Assembly: GCA_011523315.1 (NCBI GenBank)
Contig: WTHE01000651.1
Span: 1 to 8,369 of the forward strand
DNA: 8,369 bases
Direction of reading: 5' to 3'
Origin: Candidatus Binatota bacterium
GTDB lineage: Bacteria; Desulfobacterota; Binatia; Bin18
A program made the position numbers and the translations under genes. This document shows, piece by piece, positions 7,442 through 8,369 of this stretch. The first letter of the stretch is position 1. Each line of letters opens with the position of its first letter. Below the pieces are notes generated by a model that did not search any database, was not told the DNA's origin, and saw nothing but the letters and a program-made list of their open reading frames with translations.

Positions 7442-8369
7442 GTGCGTGAACTCAGCTACCGGGAAGCCGTGCGCGAGGCCATGGCCGAGGAGATGGAACG
7501 CGACGAGCGCGTGTTTCTGATGGGCGAGGAGGTCGGCCACTACAACGGGGCGTATAAAGTCTCGGAGGGCCTGCTCGACCGGTTTGGTGAGCGCCGGGTG
7601 GTGGATTCGCCAATTGCCGAGGCCGGCTTTGCCGGGGTCGGGATCGGGGCGGCAATGGTCGGCCTACGGCCGATCATCGAGTTCATGACCTGGAACTTTT
7701 CGCTGTGCGCCTACGATCAGATCGTCAACAACGCGGCCAAGCTGCGCTACATGTCCGGCGGCCAGCTGTCCCTGCCGATTGTCTTTCGCGGGCCGGGCGG
7801 GGCCGCCCACCAGCTGGCCGCCCAGCACTCCCAGGCGGTCGAGAGCCTGTACGCCTACGTGCCCGGCCTGAAGGTCATCGCTCCCTCGACCCCGGCCGAC
7901 GCCAAGGGCCTGCTCAAGTCGGCCATCCGCGACGACAACCCCACGATTTTCATTGAGGGCGAGGTCTTGTACGGCCGCAAGGGCCAGATCGAGGACGACG
8001 AACACCTGGTCCCGATCGGCCGCGCCGAGATCAAACGCACGGGCAGCGACGTGACCCTGGTGGCCTGGTCCAAGATGGTCTACGTCGCCCTCGAAGCCGC
8101 AGACGAGCTGGCCGGCCAGGGCATCGACGTCGAGGTGATTGACCTCCGCACCATGCGTCCCCTGGACGACGCAACCCTGCTGCGCTCGGTCCACAAAACC
8201 AACCGCTGCGTGATCGTCGAAGAGGGCTGGCCGCTGGCCGGCTTTGGAGCCGAGATTTCGTACCGGATCATGCAGGACGGGTTTGACTCCCTGGACGCGC
8301 CGGTCGCCCGCGTGACCGGCGAAGACGTGCCCATGCCCTACGCCAAGAATCTCGAAGAGCTGGTAATTC
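7442..8369 (+). CDS. pdhB: Pyruvate dehydrogenase E1 component, beta subunit (3' end beyond window)
   Basis: This is the partner chain of the E1 alpha subunit. The first 309 residues are present and open to the window edge; the family is about 325 residues, so only a short tail should be missing. The chain starts VRELSYREAVREAMAEEM. Marks shared with mitochondrial PDHB include LMGEEVGHYNGAYKVS (26-41), SPIAEAGFAGVGIGAAM (56-72) with the expected catalytic Glu60, GLRPIIEFMTWNF (74-86), YMSGGQ (103-108), PIVFRGPGG (112-120), PGLKVIAPST (141-150), LRTMRPLDD (235-243 approximately), and VTGEDVPMPYA near residues 281-291. GAYKV, FMTWNF and YMSGGQ favour pyruvate over branched-chain substrates. It is co-transcribed with pdhA, and the E2 acetyltransferase gene is expected to follow downstream. 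Confidence 0.95.
   Translation, partial: MRELSYREAVREAMAEEMERDERVFLMGEEVGHYNGAYKVSEGLLDRFGERRVVDSPIAEAGFAGVGIGAAMVGLRPIIEFMTWNFSLCAYDQIVNNAAKLRYMSGGQLSLPIVFRGPGGAAHQLAAQHSQAVESLYAYVPGLKVIAPSTPADAKGLLKSAIRDDNPTIFIEGEVLYGRKGQIEDDEHLVPIGRAEIKRTGSDVTLVAWSKMVYVALEAADELAGQGIDVEVIDLRTMRPLDDATLLRSVHKTNRCVIVEEGWPLAGFGAEISYRIMQDGFDSLDAPVARVTGEDVPMPYAKNLEELVI

Overview
This window is GC-rich bacterial DNA with ordinary, tightly packed genes. It holds four complete protein-coding genes and one cut by the right edge. The E1 component of pyruvate dehydrogenase is split into alpha and beta chains of the mitochondrial type, not a single AceE chain. Together with a GAF/sigma-54 activator, a two-repeat RND exporter and an interspersed-repeat-like hairpin, this suggests a Gram-negative environmental lineage such as a deltaproteobacterium-like or Tectomicrobia/Entotheonella-like organism. 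The lineage is inferred from gene style only.

Layout. Positions 1-115 hold nothing firm. Positions 116-1660 (minus strand) encode a GAF-AAA+-Fis sigma-54-dependent activator with no receiver domain. Positions 1661-1779 are a divergent intergenic region. Next to the activator's start it has a promoter-like sequence overlapped by a 6-3-6 dyad. Further right is a nested inverted repeat of about 42 bp. Positions 1780-4545 (plus strand) encode a 12-TM RND/MMPL-type transporter carrying a C-terminal cyclic-nucleotide-binding domain with an intact phosphate-binding motif. Only four bases later comes recN (4550-6280), the SMC-like DNA-repair ATPase, so the two are probably co-transcribed. A GC-rich stem and T-rich stretch follow recN. 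A 131-base gap with a possible promoter and a G-rich leader leads to pdhA (6412-7422) and pdhB (7442 to beyond 8369).

How they work together. pdhA and pdhB form the alpha2beta2 E1 of pyruvate dehydrogenase; the E2 gene probably lies just to the right. The transporter and recN form a transcriptional pair with no obvious shared chemistry. The activator is divergent from that pair, but I found no convincing -24/-12 promoter in the two main intergenic regions, so its target is unknown. I see no defence system, CRISPR array, transposase, tRNA or rRNA. The points most worth a second look are the transporter-cNMP fusion, the nested inverted repeat, the dyad over a possibly leaderless promoter, and a nine-A run inside recN.
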